Shown here: positions 38,070 to 47,546 of the stretch, in pieces
How the letters are laid out: the number at the start of each line of letters is the position of its first letter
Numbering within the stretch: the first letter of the stretch is position 1
Source of the DNA: Sipunculus nudus
Taxonomy: Eukaryota; Annelida; Sipuncula; Golfingiida; Sipunculidae
Direction of reading: 5' to 3'
DNA length: 64,000 bases
Assembly (NCBI GenBank): GCA_026874595.1
Contig: JAPPUL010000089.1
Location: 647,001-711,000 of the forward strand
Notes under the pieces: generated by a model
Database searches by the model: none
Told to the model about the DNA's origin: nothing
Seen by the model: only the letters and a program-made list of their open reading frames with translations
Made by a program: the position numbers and the translations under genes

Positions 38070-39089
38070 CTATCTAAACTTTATAGAAAAAGGTATTATA
38101 AACGAGATAAACACTATTCTTACCATATGATGAAATGTTACAAATAACGGCTCTATAAAATATACTATTGCAATAAGCGACATCTCATGTACTCCACCAG
38201 GGGCAAAGGCTAAAAACATTGTCATGAAGCTCTTAGAAAAAATTAAAGTACCTATATAAGCTCCGGCAACTGTTAGTATAAGCAGTAGCAAAACAGAAAT
38301 AAATCCGTGCACACTATATTTAAGCAATTCCCTATGAGAAGCCTTAGATAATCGTAAGCCTATCATAGTCCCAATTAAAACTAGGATTATTTGCACTATC
38401 CAACTTGGTAATCTACTATCCGTCAACCCAACCGAATAACAAAAAACTGCACCCAGTATCCCTCCCAAAAACCATACATTAGGGGCTTTCAATTTAGATA
38501 ACAAAAGCGATATTGGAAACGTAAATAGTATTATAACAAGCAAATCAACAATAACTCCCATGCCTATAGGCTCCCATATGAAATGATCTATAGAGCCTGA
38601 CTCATATCCTGCATAATATTTAATAACCCACGGCACTATCCCAACCACCACTAAAACCCGTATTGTCTGCGTTATAATTATCTTAGGGATTAATATATCT
38701 CCCCGTTCTATTGCATAACTAACTATATATGCTAATGCTCCAGGTAATGCTGCTAAAATCGATTCTTCTTTACTATATTTTGGAAACTTATAGAAATAAA
38801 AACCGCATAATAAAGTCGCAATAAAGGTGAATACTATCATATAGACAGTTGTGTATACCCAATCTAAATTAATCGTTACTCCTGATTTTAATATTGTGCT
38901 GCCAAGATATATTCCAAGCAAGGCAAAGGTCGGTTTGTTTACAGAATCAACAAAGACTAACTTTACATTTAAAAAACTAAGTAAGGTAAGAAAAAACAAT
39001 GGGCCCAACAAAAACGGTACAGGTATATGTAATAATATCGCAAGTGCTACCCCCACTAAAGATAACACTATTGTTTTTAGATATATCAT
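38070..39089 (-). CDS. AbrB-family membrane protein
   Basis: This 339-residue polytopic protein has two similar halves of about five helices, with the motifs PFLLGPLFFLTLLS and PSWIVQIILVLIGTMIGLRL seen in the AbrB (ammonia monooxygenase-regulator-like) transporter family, pfam AmoA-regulator 'AbrB_dup'. Function in bacteria is uncertain, possibly a solute carrier. It is the last gene of the tctC-tctAB-prpF operon, 51 bases after prpF, so it likely handles the same carboxylate. Confidence 0.75.
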   Translation of the reverse strand: MIYLKTIVLSLVGVALAILLHIPVPFLLGPLFFLTLLSFLNVKLVFVDSVNKPTFALLGIYLGSTILKSGVTINLDWVYTTVYMIVFTFIATLLCGFYFYKFPKYSKEESILAALPGALAYIVSYAIERGDILIPKIIITQTIRVLVVVGIVPWVIKYYAGYESGSIDHFIWEPIGMGVIVDLLVIILFTFPISLLLSKLKAPNVWFLGGILGAVFCYSVGLTDSRLPSWIVQIILVLIGTMIGLRLSKASHRELLKYSVHGFISVLLLLILTVAGAYIGTLIFSKSFMTMFLAFAPGGVHEMSLIAIVYFIEPLFVTFHHMVRIVFISFIIPFSIKFR

Positions 39090-39110
39090 TAAGTAGATTG
39101 CTTCCTTCCG

Positions 39111-39137
39111 TGCTTATACGTGCTTATACGTGCTTAT
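39111..39137. repeat. 10-bp tandem repeat, 2.7 copies
   Basis: The unit tgcttatacg is repeated at 39111-39120, 39121-39130 and partially to 39137. It fills most of the short gap between prpF and the abrB-like gene. Confidence 0.85.
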
Positions 39138-39140
39138 TAT

Positions 39141-40220
39141 TTACACATAAACATGACCAGAAAATAAAAGACGGGCGCTACGTTTTGTATAGCCACTAAC
39201 TTCACTTATATCATCACTTGGAAAATTAACCTCTACTGTGGTAACTCCAGAAGGATTTTGTAGATTAACTGCCGTTTTACCCTTTCTAAATGTCTGTTTC
39301 GTTATGGCATTCATTAATGTTCCTTCTATGAAACAACCGGTTGACAAACAAAAACCAGCTGATACTGCTATTGCAGGGTGACATGTTAAAGGTGTAAAAT
39401 AACGTATGTTTATATCTGCCTTTTTTCCATTCGTACCATTAGCCTCGCTTATCATTGCGATCTTTGGTATCACATTATCCTTTGCAGTGCCTAAGCCCAT
39501 CTTTTGAGACGCAAGTTCTCTTATACCTTCTAGCTTAGTTATTAATCCCTTATCATCACTAAGCTCATTAACACTCTCATGACCTGTATATCCCAAAGCT
39601 CCTGCATTTACAAACACTGTCGGCATGCTTATATCAAGACAGGTTACTTTAACTCCATTAAATTCATCAATCACTTGTCCTGTTGGCAAATAATGCCCGG
39701 TCTTCCCTCCTGCTATATTTGTAAAATATAAATCTATTGGCGCTGATAGACCAGGTACTCCCGCTATTTCAAAATCTCCCTTATAGGTTATAATCTTATC
39801 AGGGGTATTTAATATTTGCTTTATTGTTGCACCAGTATTTATATCATACACTACAACTTCTGTTTGGCCATCTTTAATCTCTGCTAGATTATTCTCTAAA
39901 CTAAATAGTCCTACCGCTGTAAGAACATTACCGCAAGTTGGCTTGTCATCAATTAACGCTTTATCTATCCCTACTTGTAAGAACTTATAATCAACATCTA
40001 CTCCTTCCCTTTTAGAGCGAGATATTATTGCAACTTTACTTGTCGTAAATGTTGCTCCTCCTATCCCGTCTATCTGCCTAGGGTCTGGACTTCCCATTAT
40101 CCGCAATATAAGCTCATCCCGAGCCTCTATATTATTTGGCATATCCTCTTCAAGTAAACATACTCCCTTTGACGTCCCTCCTCGAAATAGCATACATCTT
40201 ATCTTCTTTAAATCGTTCAT
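39141..40220 (-). CDS. PrpF-family isomerase (DUF453)
   Basis: PrpF proteins are diaminopimelate-epimerase-fold isomerases acting on unsaturated tricarboxylates such as 2-methylaconitate or 4-oxalomesaconate. The family start MLFRGGTSKGVC and the segments RQIDGIGGATFTTSKVAIIS and DKPTCGNVLTAVG (Cys-containing) are clear. The 359-residue length is usual. No prpB, prpC, acnD or gal genes are here, so the substrate is unknown. Its place between tctAB and abrB implies it acts on the carboxylate that the transporter brings in. Confidence 0.85.
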   Translation of the reverse strand: MNDLKKIRCMLFRGGTSKGVCLLEEDMPNNIEARDELILRIMGSPDPRQIDGIGGATFTTSKVAIISRSKREGVDVDYKFLQVGIDKALIDDKPTCGNVLTAVGLFSLENNLAEIKDGQTEVVVYDINTGATIKQILNTPDKIITYKGDFEIAGVPGLSAPIDLYFTNIAGGKTGHYLPTGQVIDEFNGVKVTCLDISMPTVFVNAGALGYTGHESVNELSDDKGLITKLEGIRELASQKMGLGTAKDNVIPKIAMISEANGTNGKKADINIRYFTPLTCHPAIAVSAGFCLSTGCFIEGTLMNAITKQTFRKGKTAVNLQNPSGVTTVEVNFPSDDISEVSGYTKRSARLLFSGHVYV

Positions 40221-40275
40221 AATATCACCCTATCTCATAAGCTTTTATTCTAATCATAATAAATTTATAATAAAA

Positions 40276-42312
40276 CTAATAGAAGAATGTGTCATATATT
40301 AGCCCCATAGGCAAATGTAATGTCATTATGTTTTGGATAAATAGCAAAAACCCTATTGCTATCCCTGTTATAAATAGCGTTTTTAGCCATGAGGCATTTG
40401 TATATATTTTAATTATAGATATAAATATTATCCCTATTGCTGCAACAAAGCCGAATAACCATGTTCCTAAAGCCATAAAACCAAACCATAGAAAATTACG
40501 CCACGTTGATACCCAATAACGTTTGTCATCCTCTTTATCTTGCACATTAACACGAGCTTCTTCAACCATCTTGCCCCTCTTATAAGGTAATAATAGTAAA
40601 TACAGCAGCGCCACTATGCAAATTAATATTATTATTGAAACCGATATTGGGAAAAGTAGTCCTAGAAACTCATGCTGCGTACTATCATACAATGCATATA
40701 TTACAAATAACACTATTCCTACTATGAAGAATAATTCCTTTTTAAATCTGCTTGGAGTAAACACTTCATCTTCATCTATCATTTGCCCATCTGTAACACT
40801 ACCATCTCCCCCATCTCCCCCATCTCCTCCTCCTCCTCTTTTAACTTTCTTCTTAAATAAAACATTACCAAGCAGTATTGATACTACTGTTAGTACCAAT
40901 ATTACTATCACTCCAGGACGAGTCAAAAATGACCATGAATAAAACTGCAATGCTTGATATAAATACGTTTCTATTGTATCTGATAACACAAACCCTATCA
41001 ATAACGCAGGACGTGACCAATTAAAATACTTAAATAAAATACCTACTACTCCAATTCCTAACAATAGCACCAAATCTTCCAGACTACGGGTTGCTTGTAT
41101 CGCCGCAAAGCATATTACCATTATCATAAACGGTCCCAAATAACCATACTGAATTTGGGTTACTTTTGACACTTTGTTAGACAATAATATACATGTACCC
41201 GTTCCTATCACGTTAGCAAGGGCCAAAGACCATATTATTGTATACGATATATGCAGGTCTTCTTGCACCAACGAAGGACCAGGTTCTATTCCTAATATTG
41301 TAAGCCCTCCTAAAAATACTGCCATACTACCGCTTCCTGGTATGCCAAATAATAATGTAGGAATTAATCCTCCTCCCTCCTTTGCATTATTTGCTGACTC
41401 AGGTGCTATTACTCCACGTATCTCTCCTTTTCCAAAATTACTTTTATCCTTCGTCGTCTGTACCACATGGCCATAAGCAATCCAGTCAACCACACTACCC
41501 CCCAACCCAGGTATTGCTCCAATTAAAGCTCCCAAAGGTGCACACCTTGCCACTACCCATTTGTGTAACCACGTGTCCTTTAAGCCTTTAAACCATCCCT
41601 TCCCTAAGGAAGTAGCACCGCCCTCAGATGCTATCTTTTTATTTTGAACAAGTAAATCTACTATCTCGGGTATTGCAAATATCCCAAGACTCACTATAAC
41701 AAGTTTAAGTCCGTCAAACAAATAGTAACTACCAAAGGTCAATCTCCATTCTCCAGTTGCCGGGGCTCCCCCTACCGCTCCCATCAATAAACCAAGCCCG
41801 CAGGCTATAAAACCCTTACTCATATTCTTACCACTTAATACTCCTACCATACTAAGTCCAAGAACTGCTAAGCTAAATAATTCTGCAGAGGTAAATGAAA
41901 GGATTAAAGGACGCGCAAATACTATTGTAAGCATTAATATAAGCGCACCTATTAATCCTCCTATCAGTGATGAGGAAAACGCCGCACTCAAAGCTCGTGC
42001 CGCCTCGCCTTTCTTTGCCAGGGGATATCCGTCCAATATCGTTGCTTGTGACGATGATGAACCCGGTATCCCCATTAGTACTGAGGTAAATGTATCTGAT
42101 GTTGGTATGACTGCAACCAAGCCTATTAGCATCGCTAACGCTGAGGTTGCATCCATACCATATAAAAACGGAAGCATAATTGAAAACCCTACTATACCTC
42201 CAAGTCCGGGTAATATCCCTATCGATATACCAAGAAAAACGCCAGCTATTAGATACAGCATATGCTCAAACGTTAGCAGCTGCTGTAATGTCATCAATAA
42301 CGCTTCTATCAC
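40276..42312 (-). CDS. Tripartite tricarboxylate transporter, fused TctA-TctB membrane subunit
   Basis: The N-terminal 495 residues are the large TctA permease. A short loop rich in Gly and Asp (RGGGGDGGDGGDG) leads into a C-terminal region with four helices that matches the small TctB subunit (YLLLLPYK, WFGFMALGTWLFGFVAAIG). Most bacteria encode TctA and TctB separately. The GTG start at 42312 has AAGGAGG 10 bases upstream. The periplasmic receptor tctC is 31 bases upstream in the same operon. TTT systems take up di- and tricarboxylates, and some take up sulfolactate or aromatic acids. Confidence 0.9.
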   Translation of the reverse strand: MIEALLMTLQQLLTFEHMLYLIAGVFLGISIGILPGLGGIVGFSIMLPFLYGMDATSALAMLIGLVAVIPTSDTFTSVLMGIPGSSSSQATILDGYPLAKKGEAARALSAAFSSSLIGGLIGALILMLTIVFARPLILSFTSAELFSLAVLGLSMVGVLSGKNMSKGFIACGLGLLMGAVGGAPATGEWRLTFGSYYLFDGLKLVIVSLGIFAIPEIVDLLVQNKKIASEGGATSLGKGWFKGLKDTWLHKWVVARCAPLGALIGAIPGLGGSVVDWIAYGHVVQTTKDKSNFGKGEIRGVIAPESANNAKEGGGLIPTLLFGIPGSGSMAVFLGGLTILGIEPGPSLVQEDLHISYTIIWSLALANVIGTGTCILLSNKVSKVTQIQYGYLGPFMIMVICFAAIQATRSLEDLVLLLGIGVVGILFKYFNWSRPALLIGFVLSDTIETYLYQALQFYSWSFLTRPGVIVILVLTVVSILLGNVLFKKKVKRGGGGDGGDGGDGSVTDGQMIDEDEVFTPSRFKKELFFIVGIVLFVIYALYDSTQHEFLGLLFPISVSIIILICIVALLYLLLLPYKRGKMVEEARVNVQDKEDDKRYWVSTWRNFLWFGFMALGTWLFGFVAAIGIIFISIIKIYTNASWLKTLFITGIAIGFLLFIQNIMTLHLPMGLIYDTFFY

Positions 42313-42343
42313 TGATACTACACCTCCTTATCTATAACTTTAT

Positions 42344-43432
42344 CTACAACCTTGCTTTATACTTCCTTCTAAGCCAATTCTTTATCCATTGCTTAGAGCG
42401 TCTACTAACAGTTATCGCCTTCTTTTTTAATGCCTCTGCTTCTCCCCCTGTTACTTGTTTATACCTTCCTATCTTACCTGCATTCTTGCTTGCAAAGCCA
42501 GGTTCTGTTATTATCTTTGTAAATGCATTAGTGTAGGTATTTATAATCTCTTTTGATGTGCCTTTTGGCAAAAATATCATCTTTTGTGCCGCAAAACCCG
42601 CTACAAAAAACGTCTTCCATGCTTCAAACCCTGGACCCCGAGGCTTTTGTCCATATATCATCTCATAAGCCTCTGCAAGGTGGGGTAAGTCTGGAAAAGT
42701 CGGATCTCTTGTCAAATTACCATCCTCATCAACACTTCCCCAAGAGAGTAAAGGTATAGCTTTACCTGCATCAGCATCAGGTTTAACTCCTTTCAAGTAT
42801 GCTGGGGTTGTCTGATAATCAAGATTTGTCTCTCCTCTCAAGAAGGCTAAACGACCTCCTTTTCGCCCTTTCATCCCAAATACCACCTGTACGTCAAGGC
42901 CAAGTAAGTCAAAGGCTAGTAACGGAATTATGTCAAGTGATACCGGACCTATACTTGCAAACTTAAGCTTCTTTCCCCGCAACTTAGGTATATCTTTTGC
43001 ACTACTTATTCCAAGATCTGGGGATGCATATAATACCCCTCCTGTTGGACTGCCAAGCACTATATGCCAATCTTTATATTCATAGCGTACACGCCTATCA
43101 TCCAGTAAATAAGGCATTTGTGTTGAACCAGCTGTCATTAAAATAGTACGTCCATCTGGTCTTGCTCTATTTGCAAAGAAGTTTGCTCCTTTCGTAGAGC
43201 CTCCTCCAGGCATGTTTTTGACTACCACGTTGGGCTTGCCTGGCAAGGCATCCGCAAGCAATGGCGCATAAAAACGTGATAACCTATCTGTACCCCCTCC
43301 TGCTTTAAACGGAGCTATCAATTCTATTGTCTGCCCTCTAAAGCTTACATCTGAATAACTTGTGTCTCCATAAAAAACTAGGAAACCTATCACTACAAAG
43401 ACTCCTAGCATCTTAAATACTTTGTTTATCAT
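42344..43432 (-). CDS. tctC: TTT transporter substrate-binding protein (TctC/Bug family)
   Basis: This 362-residue periplasmic receptor has a signal peptide (about 1-25) and the Bug-fold landmarks IELIAPFKAGGGTDRLSRFYAPLL and VVKNMPGGGSTKGANFFA. The ligand-binding Asp seen in some Bug proteins is present within GTDR. The ATG at 43432 with GGAAGGAG 8 bases upstream is a better start than Met1 at 43456. It leads the operon. The ligand cannot be read, but Bug proteins favour carboxylates. Confidence 0.88.
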   Translation of the reverse strand: MINKVFKMLGVFVVIGFLVFYGDTSYSDVSFRGQTIELIAPFKAGGGTDRLSRFYAPLLADALPGKPNVVVKNMPGGGSTKGANFFANRARPDGRTILMTAGSTQMPYLLDDRRVRYEYKDWHIVLGSPTGGVLYASPDLGISSAKDIPKLRGKKLKFASIGPVSLDIIPLLAFDLLGLDVQVVFGMKGRKGGRLAFLRGETNLDYQTTPAYLKGVKPDADAGKAIPLLSWGSVDEDGNLTRDPTFPDLPHLAEAYEMIYGQKPRGPGFEAWKTFFVAGFAAQKMIFLPKGTSKEIINTYTNAFTKIITEPGFASKNAGKIGRYKQVTGGEAEALKKKAITVSRRSKQWIKNWLRRKYKARL

Positions 43433-43456
43433 CTTTTTACTCCTTCCAATTAACAA

Positions 43457-43809
43457 ATTGGCAAAAAGTAAATAAACTAATTGTATTGAAAGTATACAAG
43501 TGATTTAAAAAAAAATTAAATTAATATTTCTAAATACAAACTAAACAATGTTAATTATTTTTGCATTCTCTTTGCAATAAGCTTTCTAAACAAACATATC
43601 TTAGACTAGGACTTAGTATATAATCTTTTAAGGAGGAGTTTCTTTTTGAAGTTTTATGAAGTTTTATTATATATAACTATAATGCGAGTTTAAGCCTTTA
43701 TTTAGCTACTTTATTAGTTAATCGTATAAACCTACAGCTAGCCTTTTATATATATTATATATAAAAGACCTACTCAATTATAAATTTCAAGTTAATACAA
43801 AGGGTAATC
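43457..43809. other. Intergenic region with a 25-base AT palindrome
   Basis: No gene is supported in this 353-base gap. A perfect 25-base palindrome lies at 43743-43767 (12-base arms with cttttatatata). It sits 43 bases past the stop of the beta-barrel gene and may act as its terminator or as a binding site. A strong AAGGAGG near 43630 leads only to a 15-codon TTG frame, which I do not count as a gene. The promoter of tctC should also be here. Confidence 0.6.
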
Positions 43810-44373
43810 TTATTTAAACTTATATCTCATACCAAACAAAATCGCCATTTTATACAACGTTCTTTCAGCAAGAAGCAAATCTGTGCGGAACATAATCGGA
43901 ACATACAATACCTCTTTATACACAGGAATCTCTGTCCCAGCACCCAGCATTAGAGCAAACTCGCTGCCTTTATTTTTACCTATACCAAAAACTCCTCCTA
44001 ATCCAGCCGTAAATTTCATCCAATCATCAATTAAATGTAAATTAATAAATAAAAGAACTCCTATATAATCAATGCTACCTATACCAGCCCATGAATCCTT
44101 AGGTTTTGTACTTTTTGCTGTCAAGGCATGAGCATAATGTAATTCAACTCCACCAGAAAAAAGTTCACTAAACCTATATGTCGCATCTATATATGCTCCA
44201 TAATTAAACTTATCATCTTCCTTATCGTCAATATCTGCTCCTGTTGCTGTATACCCAAGTCCGGCAGCAAGCCCAAAGGTAAAATAGCTATCATACGTAT
44301 ATCCTAAAACAGGACTTAATATTAATACTGTAAGTGTTAAAAACACTAAAGACAACTTTTTATATAGATTCAT
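43810..44373 (-). CDS. Small outer-membrane beta-barrel protein (paralog 2)
   Basis: This is a 187-residue secreted barrel with a signal peptide (MNLYKKLSLVFLTLTVLIL), the glycine-rich first strand FGLAAGLGYTATG and the paralog motif YRFSELFSGGVELHYAHAL, ending in MRYKFK. It has the same length and pattern as the proteins at 37357 and 44585. It lies upstream of the transporter operon and may supply outer-membrane passage for its substrate, which is inference from position only. Confidence 0.7.
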   Translation of the reverse strand: MNLYKKLSLVFLTLTVLILSPVLGYTYDSYFTFGLAAGLGYTATGADIDDKEDDKFNYGAYIDATYRFSELFSGGVELHYAHALTAKSTKPKDSWAGIGSIDYIGVLLFINLHLIDDWMKFTAGLGGVFGIGKNKGSEFALMLGAGTEIPVYKEVLYVPIMFRTDLLLAERTLYKMAILFGMRYKFK

Positions 44374-44584
44374 ATGCACGACCCATCCTTTATTATTTAA
44401 TTTACATTGCTTATGAATCTATATAATATACATCAATATAGCAAAAAGAGTATATATTAATTATTTTTTTAAATAAAGTGCTATACTTCTCTTTATAATA
44501 CTTTATAATACTTTGTTTATAGGTAAAGAAAACATCTCTTTCTACTAATTACTACTCTACTAATATCTTATACGCTACTAATAC

Positions 44585-45148
44585 TTATAAGAACCTATAT
44601 CTAAAGCCAAGGTTTATAACACTTTTAAATAGTGTAGTTACACCTGATCTTGGTATAATAAAATCTGTTCTTACCATAATAGGAAAGTACAAATTCTTGT
44701 ATATAGGTATTTCTAAGCCTGCATTTAGCATAAACGTGAGGTAAGTTTCTGTGTCAGGACCAAGCCCAAAGTATCCTCCAAGCCCAATTCCAAGTTTAAA
44801 CCAATCGTCAAGCATATGAAAATTAGCCATAAATAAAAGACCAATATACTTATTTTCAGCATCGGTTGGATCAGGTACATGCGCATAAGACACTTCAGCC
44901 CCGGCAGATATATATTGCATGAATCTATATGTCATATCCACATGAACACCATAAGTTAATTTCTTATTTACTATTCCAGTTGTCGAAGTAGTACTAAAAT
45001 CACTTCCATTTGAACTTATACCAATTCCTGAAAGTATTCCAACAGTGAAATGTCTTTTAGGTTCCGCTGTACTATCATGTGCATGGCTTAAATTGGGGAG
45101 AATAAGAAAAAGTAAAGAAGAACATAGTATACAAAGTTTAAGTTTCAT
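44585..45148 (-). CDS. Small outer-membrane beta-barrel protein (paralog 3)
   Basis: This is a 187-residue secreted barrel (signal MKLKLCILCSSLLFLIL, mature start near HAHDS) with TVGILSGIGISSNG, the paralog motif YRFMQYISAGAEVSYAHVP and the terminal FRYRFL. The start at 45148 follows GGGTGAT and is preferred over a Met 11 codons upstream. It is followed by paralog 2 after 211 bases, and no terminator is evident between them. Confidence 0.7.
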   Translation of the reverse strand: MKLKLCILCSSLLFLILPNLSHAHDSTAEPKRHFTVGILSGIGISSNGSDFSTTSTTGIVNKKLTYGVHVDMTYRFMQYISAGAEVSYAHVPDPTDAENKYIGLLFMANFHMLDDWFKLGIGLGGYFGLGPDTETYLTFMLNAGLEIPIYKNLYFPIMVRTDFIIPRSGVTTLFKSVINLGFRYRFL

Positions 45149-45394
45149 AGTATCACCCTTTATAGCTTTTAAATTCTGCATAGTATATAAATAGTTTTAT
45201 ATATCTATGTGATAATAATCCTAAACACCGTATATTTTATTTTGTTCGTAATAATTACTAAATTAGTAGTTACAAAAATGAAGGATAGCATAAACAGTAA
45301 AAACTATAAGCTAGTTTTATATAACTTACTTACTATTAGATAGTTAAATTCACATTATAAACCAGCTTATTATAGCAGCAATTATTATTACTCA

Positions 45395-45423
45395 TTGACT
45401 ATAATCTAGATTATACATATATT
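45395..45423 (+). promoter_or_regulatory. Likely sigma-70 promoter of nadA
   Basis: TTGACT (45395-45400) is followed after exactly 17 bases by TATATT (45418-45423). The nadA ATG lies at 45442, so the leader would be only about 10 bases and has no Shine-Dalgarno sequence. Confidence 0.5.
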
Positions 45424-45441
45424 TGAAAATTATAAACAAGT

Positions 45442-46548
45442 ATGGATAATAGTATGAGACAAGAAGTTGGTAGTTTGCAAGATGAGCTATATAAAACACT
45501 TAGTAGTGAAGAACTTTCAACTAGAATACAAAAAGCAAAAGATAAATTAGGCGATAAGCTTTATATACTTGGACATCATTATCAGACAGATGATGTTATA
45601 AAATATGCAGATGAGACAGGTGATTCCCTTGCACTTGCACAAAAAGCCTCAAAAGTTACAAAAGCACAATATATAGTCTTTTGTGGCGTGCACTTTATGG
45701 CAGAAAGCGCTGATATCTTAACAAGCGATAAACAAAAAGTTATACTCCCTGACCTTAGTGCTGGATGCTCTATGGCGGATATGGCTTCTATCGAAGCTCT
45801 TGAGGACGGATGGGAAGAAATTACATCTTTAACCAAAGACAAAATAATACCTATTACATATATAAATTCGAGTGCTGATATAAAAGCCTTTTGCGGAATG
45901 CATGATGGCATCGTTTGCACATCATCTAATGCCCACAAAGTTTTGGATTGGGCTTTTACTAAAGCTCAGAAGGTAATATTTTTACCAGATAGAAACTTAG
46001 GTAAGAACACCGCGTATGCTATGGGTATCCCGCTTGATAAAATAATTATATGGGATCCTGATAAAGATTTAGGGGGCAATACTCCTGAGAGCATTATAAA
46101 CTCAAAAGTTATTTTATGGGAAGGGTATTGTAGTGTGCATGAGATGTTTAACGTGTCGCATATTAAACAGTGCAGAGAAGCCGATCCTGATATAAAGATA
46201 CTTGTACATCCTGAATGCTCTTTTGATGTTGTTAATATGTCGGATTATGTTGGGTCAACAAGTTTTATTATAAACACTATAAAGGATGCAAAGCTTGGTT
46301 CAAAATGGGCTATAGGAACAGAGATTAATCTTGTGGGAAGGCTTAAAAAAATGCATCCTTCCCTTATGATAAAATCTCTATCGCCTTATCAATGCCTTTG
46401 TGCGACCATGTTTAGGATACGGCCTCAATATTTGCTTAATGTTCTTGAAAGACTTTTAGAAGGTAAGGTTATAAATAGAATAACAGTTGATGAGCAAATC
46501 GCTCATTATAGTAAGATAAGTTTAGATAGGATGCTTGAACTTAAATAA
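45442..46548 (+). CDS. nadA: Quinolinate synthase NadA
   Basis: NadA condenses iminoaspartate with dihydroxyacetone phosphate to quinolinate, the first ring of NAD, using a [4Fe-4S] cluster. The substrate motif LGHHYQTDDVIKYADETGDS and the segment EINLVGRLKKMHP are visible. Three cysteines in FCGVHFMAESADIL, HPECSFDVV and YQCLCATM can hold the cluster. At 368 residues it is the usual length. No nadB or nadC is nearby. A promoter lies just upstream and a long 11-bp repeat tract lies downstream. Confidence 0.95.
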   Translation: MDNSMRQEVGSLQDELYKTLSSEELSTRIQKAKDKLGDKLYILGHHYQTDDVIKYADETGDSLALAQKASKVTKAQYIVFCGVHFMAESADILTSDKQKVILPDLSAGCSMADMASIEALEDGWEEITSLTKDKIIPITYINSSADIKAFCGMHDGIVCTSSNAHKVLDWAFTKAQKVIFLPDRNLGKNTAYAMGIPLDKIIIWDPDKDLGGNTPESIINSKVILWEGYCSVHEMFNVSHIKQCREADPDIKILVHPECSFDVVNMSDYVGSTSFIINTIKDAKLGSKWAIGTEINLVGRLKKMHPSLMIKSLSPYQCLCATMFRIRPQYLLNVLERLLEGKVINRITVDEQIAHYSKISLDRMLELK

Positions 46549-46587
46549 AATAAACTATAATTACTAATTATATAATTGCTATATTTA

Positions 46588-46686
46588 TAGAAAGCAGATA
46601 GAAAGCAGATAGAAAGCAGATAGAAAACAGATAGAAAACAAATAGAAAGCAGATAGAAAACAAATAGAAAACAAATAGAAAACAAA
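46588..46686 (+). repeat. Nine tandem copies of an 11-bp unit before a hydrolase start
   Basis: The unit tagaaagcaga occurs as copies 1-3 and 6 exactly, with tagaaaacaga or tagaaaacaaa in the rest, all without gaps. It occupies the region that should hold the promoter and ribosome-binding site of the hydrolase whose ATG is at 46690. The purine-rich strand is the mRNA strand. Confidence 0.97.
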
Positions 46687-46689
46687 GTT

Positions 46690-47409
46690 ATGCAACTACA
46701 AGTTAAACGTCTTACAGTAGGGGTTCTTGCTGAGAATTGCTATTTGGTATTTAAAGCTAATAATCCTAATAATAAAGAAAGTTCAGAATCACAAGAATCT
46801 AAACAAGAGCAAAGTAATGCAGACACTACATCGGCTAAACAACCTGCTATTATAGTCGATCCCGGCGATGATATTAATTATATAATGTCTTTTTTAAACG
46901 ATAACAATTTATATATAAAGTCCATAATATTAACTCATGCTCACTTTGACCATATTAGCGCTGTTAAACACTTAAACGACTTTTATAATGCCAATATATA
47001 TCTACATGAAGATGAGTTTGAACTTTACTATTCAACTGACAAACAGTCGGCATACTTTAATATACCGGATTATGATGTGCCTTTTGTTAGTGATAAGGTT
47101 AAAGATGGGCAGACTTTATTCTTTCTAGATTCAAAAGTAAAAGTTATACATACCCCAGGACATACCAAAGGTTCTGTTTGTTATCACTTTGTAGACCATA
47201 ATATATTATTTACAGGTGATACCCTCTTTAAAGATAGCATAGGGCGAGTTGACCTGCCAACCGGCAATAGAGAGGATATGTTAGAATCTCTTAAAAAATT
47301 ACTTAAACTACCTGATGAGACAACTATATATCCTGGACACATGGATAGCTCAACTATATCGCATGAGAAGCTTTATAATCCCTATCTTTCAAGTAAGTTC
47401 TTCTTCTAA
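46690..47409 (+). CDS. Metallo-beta-lactamase-fold hydrolase (glyoxalase II-like)
   Basis: This 239-residue protein has the complete MBL zinc motif LTHAHFDHIS (HxHxDH), HTPGHTKGS, the metal-bridging FTGDTLF and YPGHMD. An insert rich in Glu, Ser and Gln (about residues 27-48) replaces a surface loop. Members of this family include hydroxyacylglutathione hydrolases and sulfur dioxygenases, and the loop changes prevent a finer call. The start lies 3 bases past the tandem-repeat tract and has no normal Shine-Dalgarno sequence. Confidence 0.85.
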   Translation: MQLQVKRLTVGVLAENCYLVFKANNPNNKESSESQESKQEQSNADTTSAKQPAIIVDPGDDINYIMSFLNDNNLYIKSIILTHAHFDHISAVKHLNDFYNANIYLHEDEFELYYSTDKQSAYFNIPDYDVPFVSDKVKDGQTLFFLDSKVKVIHTPGHTKGSVCYHFVDHNILFTGDTLFKDSIGRVDLPTGNREDMLESLKKLLKLPDETTIYPGHMDSSTISHEKLYNPYLSSKFFF

Positions 47410-47546
47410 GTATATTTTTAAGAATACTTATAATACTTATTAAGAATACTTTGCTTTCTTTATATATTTTATTATTTAATGACTTTACTATATTATTGCA
47501 AAGTCCGATGTCAAAATGTGCCCGCTTTGTTATTTAAGGTTAAAAT

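Noticed and set aside
43646-43693. 15-codon TTG frame with a strong Shine-Dalgarno
   Set aside because: Too short to support. The AAGGAGG may be chance in an intergenic region.
46588-46686. CRISPR array
   Set aside because: Units are 11 bp with no spacers and no cas genes, so it is a simple tandem repeat.
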